A DNA stretch of 29,734 nucleotides from Perkinsus chesapeaki. Taxonomy: Eukaryota; Perkinsozoa; Perkinsida; Perkinsidae. The notes beneath the pieces were generated by a model, which was not told the origin of the DNA, did not search any database, and saw only the letters and a list, made by a program, of their open reading frames with translations. This document shows positions 9,803-20,689 of the stretch, piece by piece. The translations under genes and the position numbers were made by a program. Positions within the stretch are counted from its first letter, which is position 1. The number at the start of each line of letters is the position of its first letter. The stretch lies in assembly GCA_013115145.1 (NCBI GenBank), contig JAAPAO010000449.1:1-29734 (forward strand), given 5' to 3'.

Positions 9803-10936
9803 TCAATATACTCTGCTGCTGCTGCTGCTGCCTATCATTATAACTACCTGTCTAATATCCTCTTTTCGCCATATATCCTTATCACTTTCACTGAGTCTTT
9901 GCCATATCATCTTCAACCCTACCTTATCAATATCACCCTAAAAATATTATTGAAATAACATTGAAATAATAATTAATACCTTCTTCTTTTTAGCTCTATA
10001 AACTCTTATAAAGCTGCTATAACCATCCCCCATACTACTAGATGATGCCATTGATGATGAACTCTAATCAATAAAACAACTTCCTCATACCACTCCTTGC
10101 TCTAATCCTATTACTTTACTCCTCTTCCTTAATCTATTATCACTACAACTATCATCATCATCACTAGATGGTAATGACCAGCTTGCATCTGAAGAGCCTT
10201 CTCTTTGTCCTTTCCGCCTTCTTTTCCTTTTATTATTGAATCTATGTATGCGATGGTTTCCCGACCCATCTGAGCCATCCTCTGATGAGCTGCTGCTGCC
10301 ACTGCTATACACCCCAGTAGACTCCCCTACACTGGCTTTCCAACTAAATGCTCCTACTGGTAATATAACATCATCCTTACTCTTATTAACAGTTATATTA
10401 TCATCTACTATATTCTTTTTATTACTACTCTTAGGTGACTTAACCTTCTCCACTTTTGATATTATTAGATCCCCTCCTCCCTTACTCTCTTCTAGCCCGC
10501 CACTGCCGACCCCCTTTAAAACAGCTGCCATACTCTCCCCCCGCCTCTTTTCTATCTCCCTGCTTCGACCAGCTGCTTTACTTAATAAGTTACGGACATC
10601 ATTTTCATAATTCTTCTTCCTTGGTGTCGATACACTCCTTGGAGATGTTCTTTTTTCCGATACTAATTGTCTCATCAGAGCCGCCGTTTCAGATTTAACA
10701 TCTTTCTTAAAGATCAACTGCCCTGCTGCTGTTCCTCCTCCTGCTGCTGCTGTTGGTGTTCTGTGTCTCGGTGTTGTCTTGCTATTGTAGCTTGTTCTTG
10801 TCCTTCTCTTTGTTGGAGATGACGACCTTTGCCTCGGTGGTGCATCTAATACCTTAATAGGCTTCTTAGTAGTCTTATCATTTGTTATTGATGGTGGTGG
10901 GGTTGATGGTGTTGGCTCTGACCATGAGAACTTCAT
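9803..10936 (-). CDS. Basic nuclear-type protein with possible HMG-box
   Basis: Starts MKFSWSEPTPSTPPPS. Long low-complexity S/K/R-rich body with nuclear-localisation-like clusters (TKRRTRTSY, KRKRRRKGQR, RLRKRSK) and acidic serine runs. A 27-nt intron (10064-10090, GTATGA...TTAG) and a 42-nt intron (9938-9979) add a C-terminal region: SFIRVYRAKKKK, then KMIWQRLSESDKDIWRKED, which resembles the second and third helices of an HMG box (a tryptophan followed by LS-x-x-x-K). It stops at 9803-9805 after a serine run. If the short intron is not used, the protein ends earlier at 10085. A chromatin or DNA-binding role is inferred from charge and the weak HMG likeness. It is divergently placed, 273 bp from the sugar kinase start, so promoters are probably shared. 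Confidence 0.65.
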
Positions 10937-11209
10937 AAATTACTATAACCCCTTCAATCACATCTTTACTAACTTTAGTATTATTTAACTTATAACCTAA
11001 CAAAACCGTGTTAGGGCTAGAAATTATGATATGGATAACAATTGATCAGAATTTAATAACAAAGTGATAGAGTGAGTAGAGAGAACAATAACGAATGGAG
11101 GCAACACTATACAAACTGGGCAAGGTAACAGGAACAACAATAAACGCGAAAAGATCTCGATTGTACAACGCCGTTGAGGAAATGCAAGTGTGGGTAAGTT
11201 GAGCAAGAT

Positions 11210-12606
11210 ATGCATTATGACTTTACGACGATAATGGATTGTTGGGAGCCGTCGCCGTCGTCGTTAATAGTGTGTGTTGGTCTTGTATGTAATGATATAA
11301 CAGTTAAAGTATCATCATATCCATTAGCTAATAGTAAAGTAGTTACTAATGATTATATAGAAGGTATTGGTGGTAATGGTTGTAATGTTGCTGTAGCTTT
11401 AAATAAGCTTGGGGCTAATGTTGAATTGGTAACAAAGATATTAGGAGGTGGAAAAGGGAAGGAGCTTTATGATAAACTAGATACAATGGAAATGTTTAGA
11501 AATGGGTTAAGTGTTGTTAAAGATGATGGTCATCTGGGGTTATCATATATTATTACTGATAAAACAACAAGGACAATATTAATGACCAGAATGAGCGAAC
11601 AGTTCACCGCTGATGAGATACCAATAAAACCATTTAATGATTTCTGGTCAACACATAAGGTCTCTTGCCTTTATCTTGATGGCCGATTCGCCAGTGTTGC
11701 TGAGGTCTATGCTAGAGAGGCTGTTACTAGGGGTGTGCCTGTGGTGATGGATGTTGAACGATCGAATAGAGATGGACTTATAGAGCTATTGGCTATGTGT
11801 ACTGGTATTATCGTTAGTGGTTATGATACTATTGATAATATATTACAAACTAATAACAAAGAGAGTTTATTTGATATATCATCTACTTTACAGTGGATGG
11901 TTATTACACTTGGTGAAAAGGGATCAGTTATGGAGACTAGGGGCGGTGAAAAGGTGACAGTAGCGGCTCGGAAGGTAATAATATATTGTATAATAGTATT
12001 ATAATAATATATAGGTTAATGATGTTATGGATACTACTGGGGCTGGTGATGCCTATCAAGCTGGATTAGTGTATTCTATTTGTAAAAGGTTAATTAATAA
12101 AGAGGATAATGTAATAGGGTTAGTAGTATGGGATAGGGTTAGTAGTATGGGATAGGGTTAGTAGTATGGGATAGGGTTAGTAGTATNNNNNNNNNNNNNN
12201 NNNNNNNNNNNNNNNNNNNNNNNNNNNNNNNNNNNNNNNNNNNNNNNNNNNNNNNNNNNNNNNNNNNNNNNNNNNNNNNNNNTTTATAGGGTTAGTAGTA
12301 TGGGATAGGGTTAGTAGTATGGGATAGGGTTAGTAGTATGGGATAGGGTTAGTAGTATGAATTTAGGTAATACCGTACTTTATACCAACTTTACCAGATT
12401 TGCAATTTGCTACATATCTAGCAAGTGAGAATTGTCGTCATATTGGTGCCCAGAATACCCTTAATAATAATGAATGTAGAGATGCTATAATGATACAACT
12501 GGCTAATGAACAAGAACAAGGAGAAGAACAAGAAGAAGAAGAAGAAGAAGAGCACTTTCATTATATAACCCTGTTTGTGTTACAAACAGTAGTAATCAAC
12601 TTGTGA
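11210..12606 (+). CDS. pfkB-family sugar kinase, ketohexokinase-like
   Basis: ATP-dependent sugar kinase of the ribokinase/pfkB superfamily. Exons 11210-11974, 12015-12110 and 12367-12606 join in phase. N-terminal strand SLIVCVGLVCNDITVKV, sugar-binding GGNGCNVAVALNKLG, middle DVERSNRDGL (ketohexokinase has a DVEKPR-like stretch here), and the second pfkB signature VMDTTGAGDAYQAGL with the catalytic Asp. The last exon (DLQFATYLASENCRHIGAQ) matches the helix that closes the ATP site in ketohexokinase. The tail is a glutamate run then a hydrophobic stretch. The substrate is inferred; fructose is the usual one for this branch. MDCWEP at 11234 is an alternative start. Intron 2 (12111-12366) holds a 19-bp repeat and the assembly gap. 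Confidence 0.85.
12116..12358. repeat. 19-bp tandem repeat spanning the assembly gap
   Basis: Unit AGGGTTAGTAGTATGGGAT. About 3.7 copies on each side of a run of N (12187-12282, 96 bases), so true copy number is unknown. The whole array sits inside intron 2 of the sugar kinase. The unit contains AGGGTTAG, a telomere-like octamer, but the spacing is not telomeric. Confidence 0.95.
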
Positions 12607-12739
12607 ACACCTCCTTCCTACCTTCAAGGCTCCTCCTCCTCCTCCTGCTGCTGTTGCTACTGGGGTTAATGGCTCATATGGGGCCATTGGGTAGTATGAG
12701 GAGGTCCTTCACTGTTAATATTAGTTTGATTATTTATAT

Positions 12740-14245
12740 ATGTTGTTATACACATCATCTAGTATTAGTATTAGATTATGTTCAATAAGACTACCATTGG
12801 TGTCTCATCCAGCTATGTTATATCTTATATCAACTAAAGGTAATACATTTAATAGTAGTATATTCATGGGGAAGTTGGATAATAACACAAAACTAACGGA
12901 GAGGGATATTACTACAATAGTACACAACCTAGGCAAAAACATTCATGCAAGAGGAGTCCTGTTAAATAAAGAATTTAGGGAATTATTATATAATATCATA
13001 CCAACTATGACAAGTGGTAAAAGTTTATCATTATGTTTGGCAGCATTAAGCACAGTTAAAGGTCAACCAAATGATGGTTTATTAGATATGATAGAGAAAC
13101 GTGTAAAGGTCATACCGACACTTTCTCTAACTGAACAAGATTATGCATTATTACTCAATGCTATGGCAAAGTTGAACCGTGATTCTGATATTATATTCTC
13201 AGCTGTGTTTGATGCTTTATCATCTGGTCATGTATACTTTACCCCTAAAGGTCTATCAGCAATATTAAATGCAACAGCTAAACTCCAACGTGAAGTGCCA
13301 GGCTCGGCAGTACCTGAGTTACTATCTCAAATTAAACGAAGAACCCAAGAGCTATCGGGTTGGCAATTTTCATGTGTTGTTCATGGCCTTGGACGAAGTG
13401 TTCCTAATGCTAATAAAGATGGTCAACTTATCAGTGTTCTATCTGATAAATGTGATGAGCTTATTAATGATAATGATGTTACTCATCAAGGTTTTGTTAT
13501 GCTATTGGATGGGTTCTCTAAATTAGAGTATCTTCAAATAAGTGTGGTATCTATGTTTTGTAAGAAAGCTCCTGATTGGGGATTAAGTGAGCAGGCGATA
13601 GTTATGGGTATCTCATCAATGGCTAAGTTAAATTATTATAATAAAGAATATCTTCAATGGTCTCATAATCGTTTATCTAATATTAATAAAGTGCCTCCTA
13701 TAGGTCTTGTAACAGCTCTGGTTGGTTATGCTAAATTAGAGTATCATACTGGTGTTGAATATATATATAATCGTATTATTAATGAAGGTGTTATTAATAA
13801 TACTAATATAAGCCAATTGTGTATAATAGCATACGCATTGTTGCTTGATAATAGCATACTTTTATTGCCAACAGTACTGCGTAATATTCTGACACCTCTA
13901 GCTGTTGATAAGGTATCTCTATCAAATGCTAGTAAACTACAGCTTATAGCAGTAATGCAATCATTAATAAATAATAAAGCAATACTAAACCATGCCTCCT
14001 CCTTCACTGTACATGATTTAAGTGTCATCTTAAAGGAAATTGATTTAGTGAATTCAGCAGTTAAACTATCGACTAATGAGGTTGATGATGCCAACAGTTC
14101 GTCTTTTCAAGAGGATATAGAGCACACACTAAAGAAGATAGGGCAACATCGTTGGTCTAGTGAGTGCGAGGTTACTCCTTATATAGTTGATATAATTGAA
14201 GTTAAACAACTCAGCAGACACAGACACAGACGTAATTGCTCATGA
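12740..14245 (+). CDS. Helical-repeat protein of probable organelle RNA metabolism
   Basis: About 501 aa without introns. It consists of tandem helix pairs of about 35-40 residues with recurring patterns such as LLLNAMAKLNRD, ILNATAKLQREV, VVHGLGRSV, LLDGFSKLEYL, GISSMAKLNYY and VTALVGYAKLEY. This is the style of heptatricopeptide/FASTK-RAP proteins that bind organelle RNA and are numerous in alveolates with fragmented mitochondrial rRNAs. The N-terminus is basic and hydroxylated (ISIRLCSIRLPLVSH), compatible with a mitochondrial leader. No clear C-terminal RAP domain is seen; the tail is HR-rich. ATG 12740 is the first in frame, but a 5' exon starting MRRSFT at 12693 is possible. The specific RNA target is unknown. 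Confidence 0.75.
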   Translation: MLLYTSSSISIRLCSIRLPLVSHPAMLYLISTKGNTFNSSIFMGKLDNNTKLTERDITTIVHNLGKNIHARGVLLNKEFRELLYNIIPTMTSGKSLSLCLAALSTVKGQPNDGLLDMIEKRVKVIPTLSLTEQDYALLLNAMAKLNRDSDIIFSAVFDALSSGHVYFTPKGLSAILNATAKLQREVPGSAVPELLSQIKRRTQELSGWQFSCVVHGLGRSVPNANKDGQLISVLSDKCDELINDNDVTHQGFVMLLDGFSKLEYLQISVVSMFCKKAPDWGLSEQAIVMGISSMAKLNYYNKEYLQWSHNRLSNINKVPPIGLVTALVGYAKLEYHTGVEYIYNRIINEGVINNTNISQLCIIAYALLLDNSILLLPTVLRNILTPLAVDKVSLSNASKLQLIAVMQSLINNKAILNHASSFTVHDLSVILKEIDLVNSAVKLSTNEVDDANSSSFQEDIEHTLKKIGQHRWSSECEVTPYIVDIIEVKQLSRHRHRRNCS

Positions 14246-14350
14246 TGATGATGTAGTTGTTGTTAGACTATGTTTCAGCAGTATTATTATAAACCAATAG
14301 TTGTGTTAATTAGTATTGTTAATATGTCACTGTTGGTTGTCTTAATAATA

Positions 14351-17140
14351 ATGTCATCAAACGACAGGAAAAGGAGCAATAATGATGGGCAACAGTTGGC
14401 AGATAATAATAATAAGAGAGTATTCAATTCAACCTAAATCCTAGTCATTATCTCCTAATCAGGCTCGCACCATCACCACCACCTCCTCCTCATCATCATC
14501 AAATGATTGTTTTACAGCTGCATATCATGCCGGACTCGGTGATGGTGGTGGTGGTGGATTTAAAATATGTGTTTACTGTGATAGTGTATATGTACCAATC
14601 GATAAAGGCATAACATTCGATTGTAACCATTTCGCCTGTAATCATTGTGCATATGATTATATTAAATCAATAATAAAACTATCAACAACTGGAGTGTCAT
14701 CTATTAATAACTATCTAATAGATGGTTATACCATATGCCCAGCAAAGGGTTGTAGGAGAGGGATAACTCTAGAGCAAGCAAGGTAAAGGCAAGTGAGATA
14801 AGGAAGGTTATTATACCATATTCAGATACATAACGTTGGAGTTAGGTCATGATGATGATGAGCCTCAAGTCTTATGGAGAAGCATTTTATTAATAATGCT
14901 AGCTCAATTAGAAGGTTACTCATCGACACAAGTGCGGGGAAGGGGGTCATCGTTTAATATATCCTATCTTTATATATTGTTTACTGCTATCCTCTAATGA
15001 CAGGAGCGGCAGCAGAAGTTGACTGCTGCTGCTGTCTTGTGATTACTGTCCATTTGTTATACTGTTGTAGGTGAGATTTACCTAATATCATTATATACAG
15101 TATTCTTACATAAATTAATACCTTTATATAAATGTAAAGCATGTCCCAGAGAAAGACGCTTCTCCCACCTCAATAACTTTTTCACCTTCATTGCGAATAT
15201 GTGGGCAGTGCCATATATGCTCTTTGAAAGGAGCTGTTGTCCTACTAACGGTCTGAGGTCAATAGTAATATGTATCCTCTTGTGCAGGCTTATATTCTAG
15301 TAATCAAGTTGTTGATAAGCTTTTGTTGTTGTTGTTGTTGTTGATTTGTCTATGCTTTAGGTAGTGACCTCTGCCAGCAGACTATTACCCACATCAAGTC
15401 AAGTAACTGTATCATCCACCGCCTCCAATGAAGATGGTGATGTTATTGATTTGGATAATGAAGATGATGATGATTGTGATACAAAGAAGAAGAGGAAATT
15501 AATAAATAAAATCAAAGAAGAGATACAATTAGCAACTTTAGCATCATCCGAGGGGTCAACACAAGGTTGGACAGCAGCCCGAAACAATAGGGTATAAGAT
15601 CTAAGTCATAGGTTCGAATCCCACATATCATCATCAATTTTAGACCCCTCCAAATTGCCGACGTGATTGTCCACTTTGTTTGGAAAAAGATATCCCCACT
15701 GAAGATGGTGTTAGATTATCATGTGATCATTTTATGTGTATCACATGTGCAAGGGAATACATTAAAAGCAGGATAATGGATGCTCAGGTAGGAGGTAGAG
15801 GTAGGAGAGCTCAAGAGCGCAAGTTCGAATCCCAGCTGGGGTATTATTATTTTTAGTAAATCCAGGTACGAGATGATGAATTTATTTGCCCTATGCCTAA
15901 ATGTAACATACCTATTGGTGTACAACAAGCTGAGTATGTCGTTATTGTTGAGTGCATCACTTTGCTGCTTCGCTCCGCCTTTCTTTTATTAGATATATCA
16001 TAATGGATTCAACAGCTGCTGCTGAGGCGATTGAAGATGATGATGATGCTAAAGGGATATGGGAGAAGTTCCTTGATTTTAGATTTAAACATGTCTTTCA
16101 GACTAGCGATAAGAAAGTAATACATTTATTACAGTGCTTCTTAATAAAGGCTACTCCATTAACAACAACTTTCATTTACTTATTATTACCTCACTGTTTA
16201 TCTTAAATCATTTACTATACTTAACTATTGGTATACTTGCTCCTCCTCCTCCTCCTTCTGTAGCCTCATTATTATTATATTATATGGACGTGCTATTAGG
16301 ATGGTGATTTTATTGAGTGTCCCCATCCAGGATGTGAATATGCATTCTTAGTAGAAAATAAGAATGATATGGATTCAACATGTCAATGCCCTTTATGCAA
16401 GAAGTCATTCTGTCCAAAGTAACACCAACAACACCAATCTTAACACTATTAATAATATTATTATTCAGATGTTACTTTATTGGTGGTCATACTGGAATGT
16501 CATATGAAGCAGTTGAAGCAGCTGAACAAAAAGAGGAAGAGGCAACAGATGCCTTAGCCAAAGATAAAGGGTGGAGAAAGTAAGAAGTGAAGAACCTCAT
16601 GATGATGATGATGTGGCTGCTGCTGCTGCTGCTCATCATCCTCCTTCTCCGTAGATGCCCAGTATGTGGTGTAATTGTATCTAAAGAGCATGGATGTAAC
16701 TTTATGTGGTGTTCAAGTCCACAATGCCGTAATAAGACTAACTTCTGTTATGTTTGTGGTGATAAGCTTACAAGAGATCAACATTATTCACATTTTCCTA
16801 AAGGTAGTAGTAAGTCATTAGCAGCAACAGCAGCAACCTGTTAGGACCATATGAGAACTGTTGTGATAAAGCTGATTTACGCCAACAACAACAAAAACAA
16901 CAAGGTAAGAAGCAACAGCAGCCACCGAAACCACGAGCAGGAAATAAAAAAGGGAAAAATAACAATGCAGTCAACAATGCTGGGCAACCTCAACAACTGA
17001 ACATTGGTGGGAATATGCAGCAGCCCCCTATAGGAGTGCACGTGAAACACCCAGCAGTAGGAGCAGGAGCAGCAGGAGCAGTGGCGAATGGTGTAGGAGG
17101 GAATGAGCATGTGAGAAGGCAGCGGAAAGTGAGGGGGTGA
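14351..17140 (+). CDS. RING-IBR-RING (RBR) E3 ubiquitin ligase with duplicated RING1
   Basis: Transfers ubiquitin through a cysteine thioester. Exons: 14351-14419, 14463-14782, 14826 to about 14920, about 15075-15264, 15361-15591, 15644-15787, 15866-15933, 15993-16116, 16300-16418, 16469-16579, 16655-16803, 16845-17140. Only the 14920-15075 junction is unsure. Domains: a first RING1-like module (ICVYC...CNHFACNHC...CPAKGC), a degenerate middle (YKCKACPRERRF), a second RING1 (CPLCLEK...CDHFMCITC...CPMPKC), an IBR (CPHPGCEYAF...CQCPLCKKSFCPKC), and a catalytic RING2 (CPVCG...KEHGCNFMWC...CYVCG), whose Cys at 16695-16697 fits the active-site position of parkin-type ligases. The C-terminus is Q/K/N-rich then AG-rich. 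Substrate unknown. A split into two genes after an early stop near 14999 cannot be excluded. Confidence 0.88.
15592..15865 (+). other. Two RBR introns carrying tRNA B-box-like sequence
   Basis: Introns 15592-15643 and 15788-15865 each contain TTCGAATCCCA preceded by GG or AG, a match to the RNA polymerase III B-box / tRNA T-loop consensus. No matching 5' tRNA half or clover-leaf is present. Confidence 0.5.
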
Positions 17141-17549
17141 ATGATGATGATTATTATGGTGTGCAGAAGTATGATGATGATGATAGAGGGAAGTTATATT
17201 ATCATATTGTTGATAATATTGATAAAGTTAAACGATTATTTAGCGGATGATGATAATGATTATTATTATTATGGCTACCATTTGTCGTTATTATATAATA
17301 TTAAGTATTATTACCAATAATTTACTAGCAAGTAGTTTCCTTATCATAATCATCTTATTATTGCTGTTGTTGTTATGATATATTCGAGTGTGATGATGAT
17401 GACATTAACAGCTATAAAGGCACGAAGTGAAGTCGTTGTTATAAGAGGTGAAGTAAACAACCCTTACAAGCATTACGGCATAGTAAACTAAGGACAACAT
17501 AACCGCTCACCTGCATCATATTGATTATCATAACAAATATAATGCATCA
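17141..17549. other. Spacer after the RBR gene
   Basis: AT-rich with ATG/ATT trinucleotide runs. No gene recognised. Confidence 0.5.
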
Positions 17550-19753
17550 ATGTCAGGGCAGATTATACTGTCTCAGTTCATAAATGTTGATGATGTCAAC
17601 TAAAAGAGGAAACCCTCTAGACCACCGAGAACGGTAGTAGTACGACCCGCGTATGATATGAATACTGATGTCAGAGAGATCGATAGAGTAAAGTGTGTTG
17701 AGAGAGAAAAGACTGCTATGTTGAAGGCCTATGAAGATAAACTGGATAGGGCAAAGGCATTTAGAGAAGGAAAACGGAAAGAATGCGAACTTAAACGATC
17801 GATGTCGCAGAAGAGGCAGTGACCGCCAATACAATATTGTATGATAAATATAATGATGTGACTAAGGTTTAACGATTGGCTCAAATATCTGAGAGACCGA
17901 GGTATAAGGGATGACAGAGATCCAGTAAGGAAAACAAGAGCAATAGAAAAGAAGATAAAAGAGGCACGGGATCGTCGGGACAAGATATATCAAGCGGCGG
18001 TTGATAGGAAGTTAATGCGAATAAAAGTGGATAACGTTAAGTTAATACGTGCAAAAGATACCACCGATATGGGTTTAATGAAGATGTCATCGAAGATGGT
18101 ATGATACCATTACAATGGGATATTGTGCAAACATCAACAATTCACAATGATGATATAATTGATAATATTAATAACCATCATCAACTTGTTAATGAGTGAG
18201 GTTATCATGTTATTCACCCTCTTGCCACCACCACCTTCAGAGCTATTCAACGTGCCATACCATCACCATCATCATCATCGTCCAAATATGACTCGAGCGG
18301 CGGCGGCGGTATTGGTACTCGGCTGGAGAGTAGTGTGAAGGAAGTAGAGCAGCATCTTAGACAGGTGAGTTGGCTTAGTCCTTATTAATGGTAGGATCTT
18401 ATGTGTCTATCAATTAGGTACCTGCTGCCCTGCTGCTGCCTGCTGCTGCCTTGCGGTCGAATGAGGCAAAGTCGGTGATGGAAGCCCAAAGAGCTTTTAG
18501 TCTAGCAGGTTCTCTAAGGGAACGACTAATGCTGGTAGGCAGCAGCATCATATATTAGCATTTTGAAATAGATGGCGAATTAGGCGGATAATAGGCGGGA
18601 ATACATAAGAAGCAATAAGCGAGAGGGTATAAGGTTACGTATAGAGGAAAATGAGACAAGACGGAGGTGATGATGATGATAACGATTAACAAACTACAAT
18701 CTGTTCATTCTATCATTCCCTACATAATAATAGGGCAGCATCTGGTAGTCGAGCCAAGGTTGGAGAGCAACAATGGAAGGCAGCAACCATATCAGTAATA
18801 GCATTACCGGTCTATAATACCTTAGTATATTATTATATGATAGAAAAGATCCACAGAGATTGTATTATTAGAAGAAAGAAATGAAAATAGAAGAAGACGA
18901 GGAGAAATTAAAGAGAAAGGAAGGCTATCCGACGTATTAGAAAGGAAGGTTGTTAGGCGGCTGCTATGGTGAGGTGGTAGGATTTATTATCAGTGGTATT
19001 CAGATGGCGTTGGATAACTTTATAAATATGTATCAAGGAGTGGTATCATATATGCGGGACGATAGACTTTGTAGAAGATTGAGAGATCAACAACAACAAC
19101 AACAACAACTGATGAGTTAAAGACAACGAAACCTACATCCTGCTTCAGTTCGGTGCTTCAGGCCATGAGAAGGCCGTAAAATATAAGACATTATGCATCA
19201 GAGATAGGCCAGATGAAAATGATGATGATGAGGGGCAGAAGGCAACGAGGGCTACTGCTGCTGATACTATTAGGTGACAGACTGAGCTCTTCACAAATGC
19301 TATATGATCTTTTAAGACAAGAACATCTTTTATGGAAGAAAAAGCATCAATACATAGATAGGACAACAAGGGAAGGGTGAGCAAACACGGGCAACAGTCG
19401 TAACCCTTGACATTCATCATCTTGATCATTATTATCAGAAGCTTAGTGTCGGGTCGACTATTGCCAATGCGAACTAGATTCGGCATTATTAGAGGGTGGC
19501 ATCATAACAACACTGTATGCCAACAAGATGAGGAGGGTGACTCTATTGCTGCAATAGACAAGTGCATCACTTCTGAATGCACATGATATACTTAGCCATT
19601 TTGTTAGATACTTAATGACACAACACATCTAACCAGGTCAGTGGAGTTGTGTTTAATAAAATCATCAAAACCGTAGGCTTAGGATCGCACGGGAAAGGTT
19701 GGCCTTCAAGGGCAGTGAAAGCTAAAGCTGTTGAAGACCCCTCATCAGGATAA
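17550..19753 (+). CDS. Long charged helical protein, function unknown
   Basis: Start MSGQIILSQF at 17550. The series of exons is rich in R/K/E/D and probably coiled: VREIDRVKCVEREK, a phase-2 intron to FNDWLKYLRDRGIRDD, then IEKKIKEARDRRDK. Well-phased later exons: up to 18195; 18241-18364 (glycine run, then SSVKEVEQHLRQ); 18418-18534 (EAQRAFSLAGSLRERLML); 18584-18668 (NRREYIRSNKREGIRLRI); 18738-18794; 18844 onward; and an exon to 19120 with LDNFINMYQGVVSYMRD and seven Q. Further coding-like pieces continue: LYDLLRQEHLLWKKKH near 19290, SGRLLPMRTRFGIIRGW near 19440, CQQDEEGDSIAAID at 19519, and FNKIIKTVGLGSHGKGW to a stop at 19751-19753. The joins near 17586, 18060 and 19110-19270 are unsure, so the 3' part may be a second gene. 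No known domain recognised. Confidence 0.5.
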
Positions 19754-20040
19754 TAACACAACCGTTCTTGACGATTATTAAGTGTTATCAATGGAAGTTG
19801 CTGTTATCAAAATAAGGGACCTGCCTTTCCTTTAGTGCTTCAAAATTGAAGTAAGGACTGTCAAACCGTCACGGGTAAGTCAGTTGCGTGTAGCTTACGT
19901 GAGACGCGCATGGCTAGCAGTGCTAATGTGAATTAATAATAATTATTAGTAGTACTAATAAGTGAAAAGGATACAGGTAAGTGAAGTGATTATAACAAAG
20001 CTCATTACAACTCTCCATTTCCGGCGGCATTAGACTCTAC
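19754..20040. other. Spacer, start of the GC-richer block
   Basis: No gene seen. Base composition becomes less AT-rich from here to about 25.8 kb. This stretch should hold the promoter of the nine-cysteine gene that follows. Confidence 0.4.
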
Positions 20041-20689
20041 ATGAGCAACCCTCACTCCGAAAAAAGCGCCGCCGCCCTGGGTTTCAGACTGAGCTTGAGA
20101 CGCAGAATTGCACTGCTCTCTACCTTGTACTTGTAAGTGTGACGCGGAAGATCTACTTCTACTCGTTGTGCTAGTGCTGATAGCTAGAATAGCACTTCCT
20201 ATACAGGGTCACGCTCTACCTAAATTCCGATATAGCCATACTAAGAAAACAGAGAAGGCGAGGAGGGGCCCGCATGGAACCATTCCCCCTTCGCCCTCTT
20301 CCCCTGGAATCTGGTAATCTGGTAATGCTTGCTTTTACACTCTTTACCGATGCTCAAGAGCTACTAACCACCGCGTCGTTCTGGCAGGAATACCTGAAAT
20401 ATTAGCTTCTTCAATGTCTTTTATGAAGCATCCCTTTAAGACTATCGATGGATTCGTGTGTAGCCCAAAGTGTTTGCTCGATGACAGCTGTCCAGCATCA
20501 ACATATGGGGCAAAGGGTCCAGCCGAGTGCCGTCATGGTACCTGCTCCCTTACATCCAAACAGACGTGTGCAATGGTAGATCTTTTTATTCCACCCGATT
20601 GTCCTGATCATCCTGGGAAGGTGTCCTTCTGCATCCAACGTGACGCTCCCTCTCCAACTTGCTACTATAAACCGAGGGCCGCTACTTGA
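20041..20689 (+). CDS. Nine-cysteine secreted or membrane-anchored protein, copy 1
   Basis: Three exons in phase: 20041-20132, 20207-20313, 20388-20689, separated by two introns of exactly 74 nt; product 166 aa. The N-terminus has a basic cluster followed by a hydrophobic segment (RRRIALLSTLYLVTLYL), a signal or signal-anchor. The C-terminal domain has nine cysteines: VCSPKC, SCPAS, GAKGPAECRHGTC, QTC, PDCPDHPGK, SFC and TCYY. The cysteine frame aligns one-to-one with the protein at 23856-24375. Not a family I can name; disulfide-rich extracellular proteins (inhibitors, adhesins, toxins) are all possible. If intron 1 is instead retained in another frame, a different hydrophobic leader (LLLLVVLVLIA) is read, but it lacks an ATG. 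Confidence 0.7.

Noticed and set aside
10236-10698. Plus-strand ORFs of 80-124 aa
   Set aside because: Antisense shadows of the serine/lysine-rich minus-strand protein.
12116-12358. Telomere or internal telomeric repeat
   Set aside because: AGGGTTAG occurs once per 19-bp unit, not as contiguous hexamers or heptamers, and the array lies in an intron.
12603-12788. Small poly-leucine ORF
   Set aside because: Produced by a CTC/CTG run between two well-supported genes; it overlaps the start of the helical-repeat gene in another frame.
15592-15865. tRNA genes
   Set aside because: Only the T-loop/B-box part is present; no A-box, acceptor pairing or anticodon arm can be formed.
19145-19486. Minus-strand ORF of 113 aa
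   Set aside because: The plus strand here shows coding-like, charged exons continuous with the upstream gene; the minus reading is its shadow.
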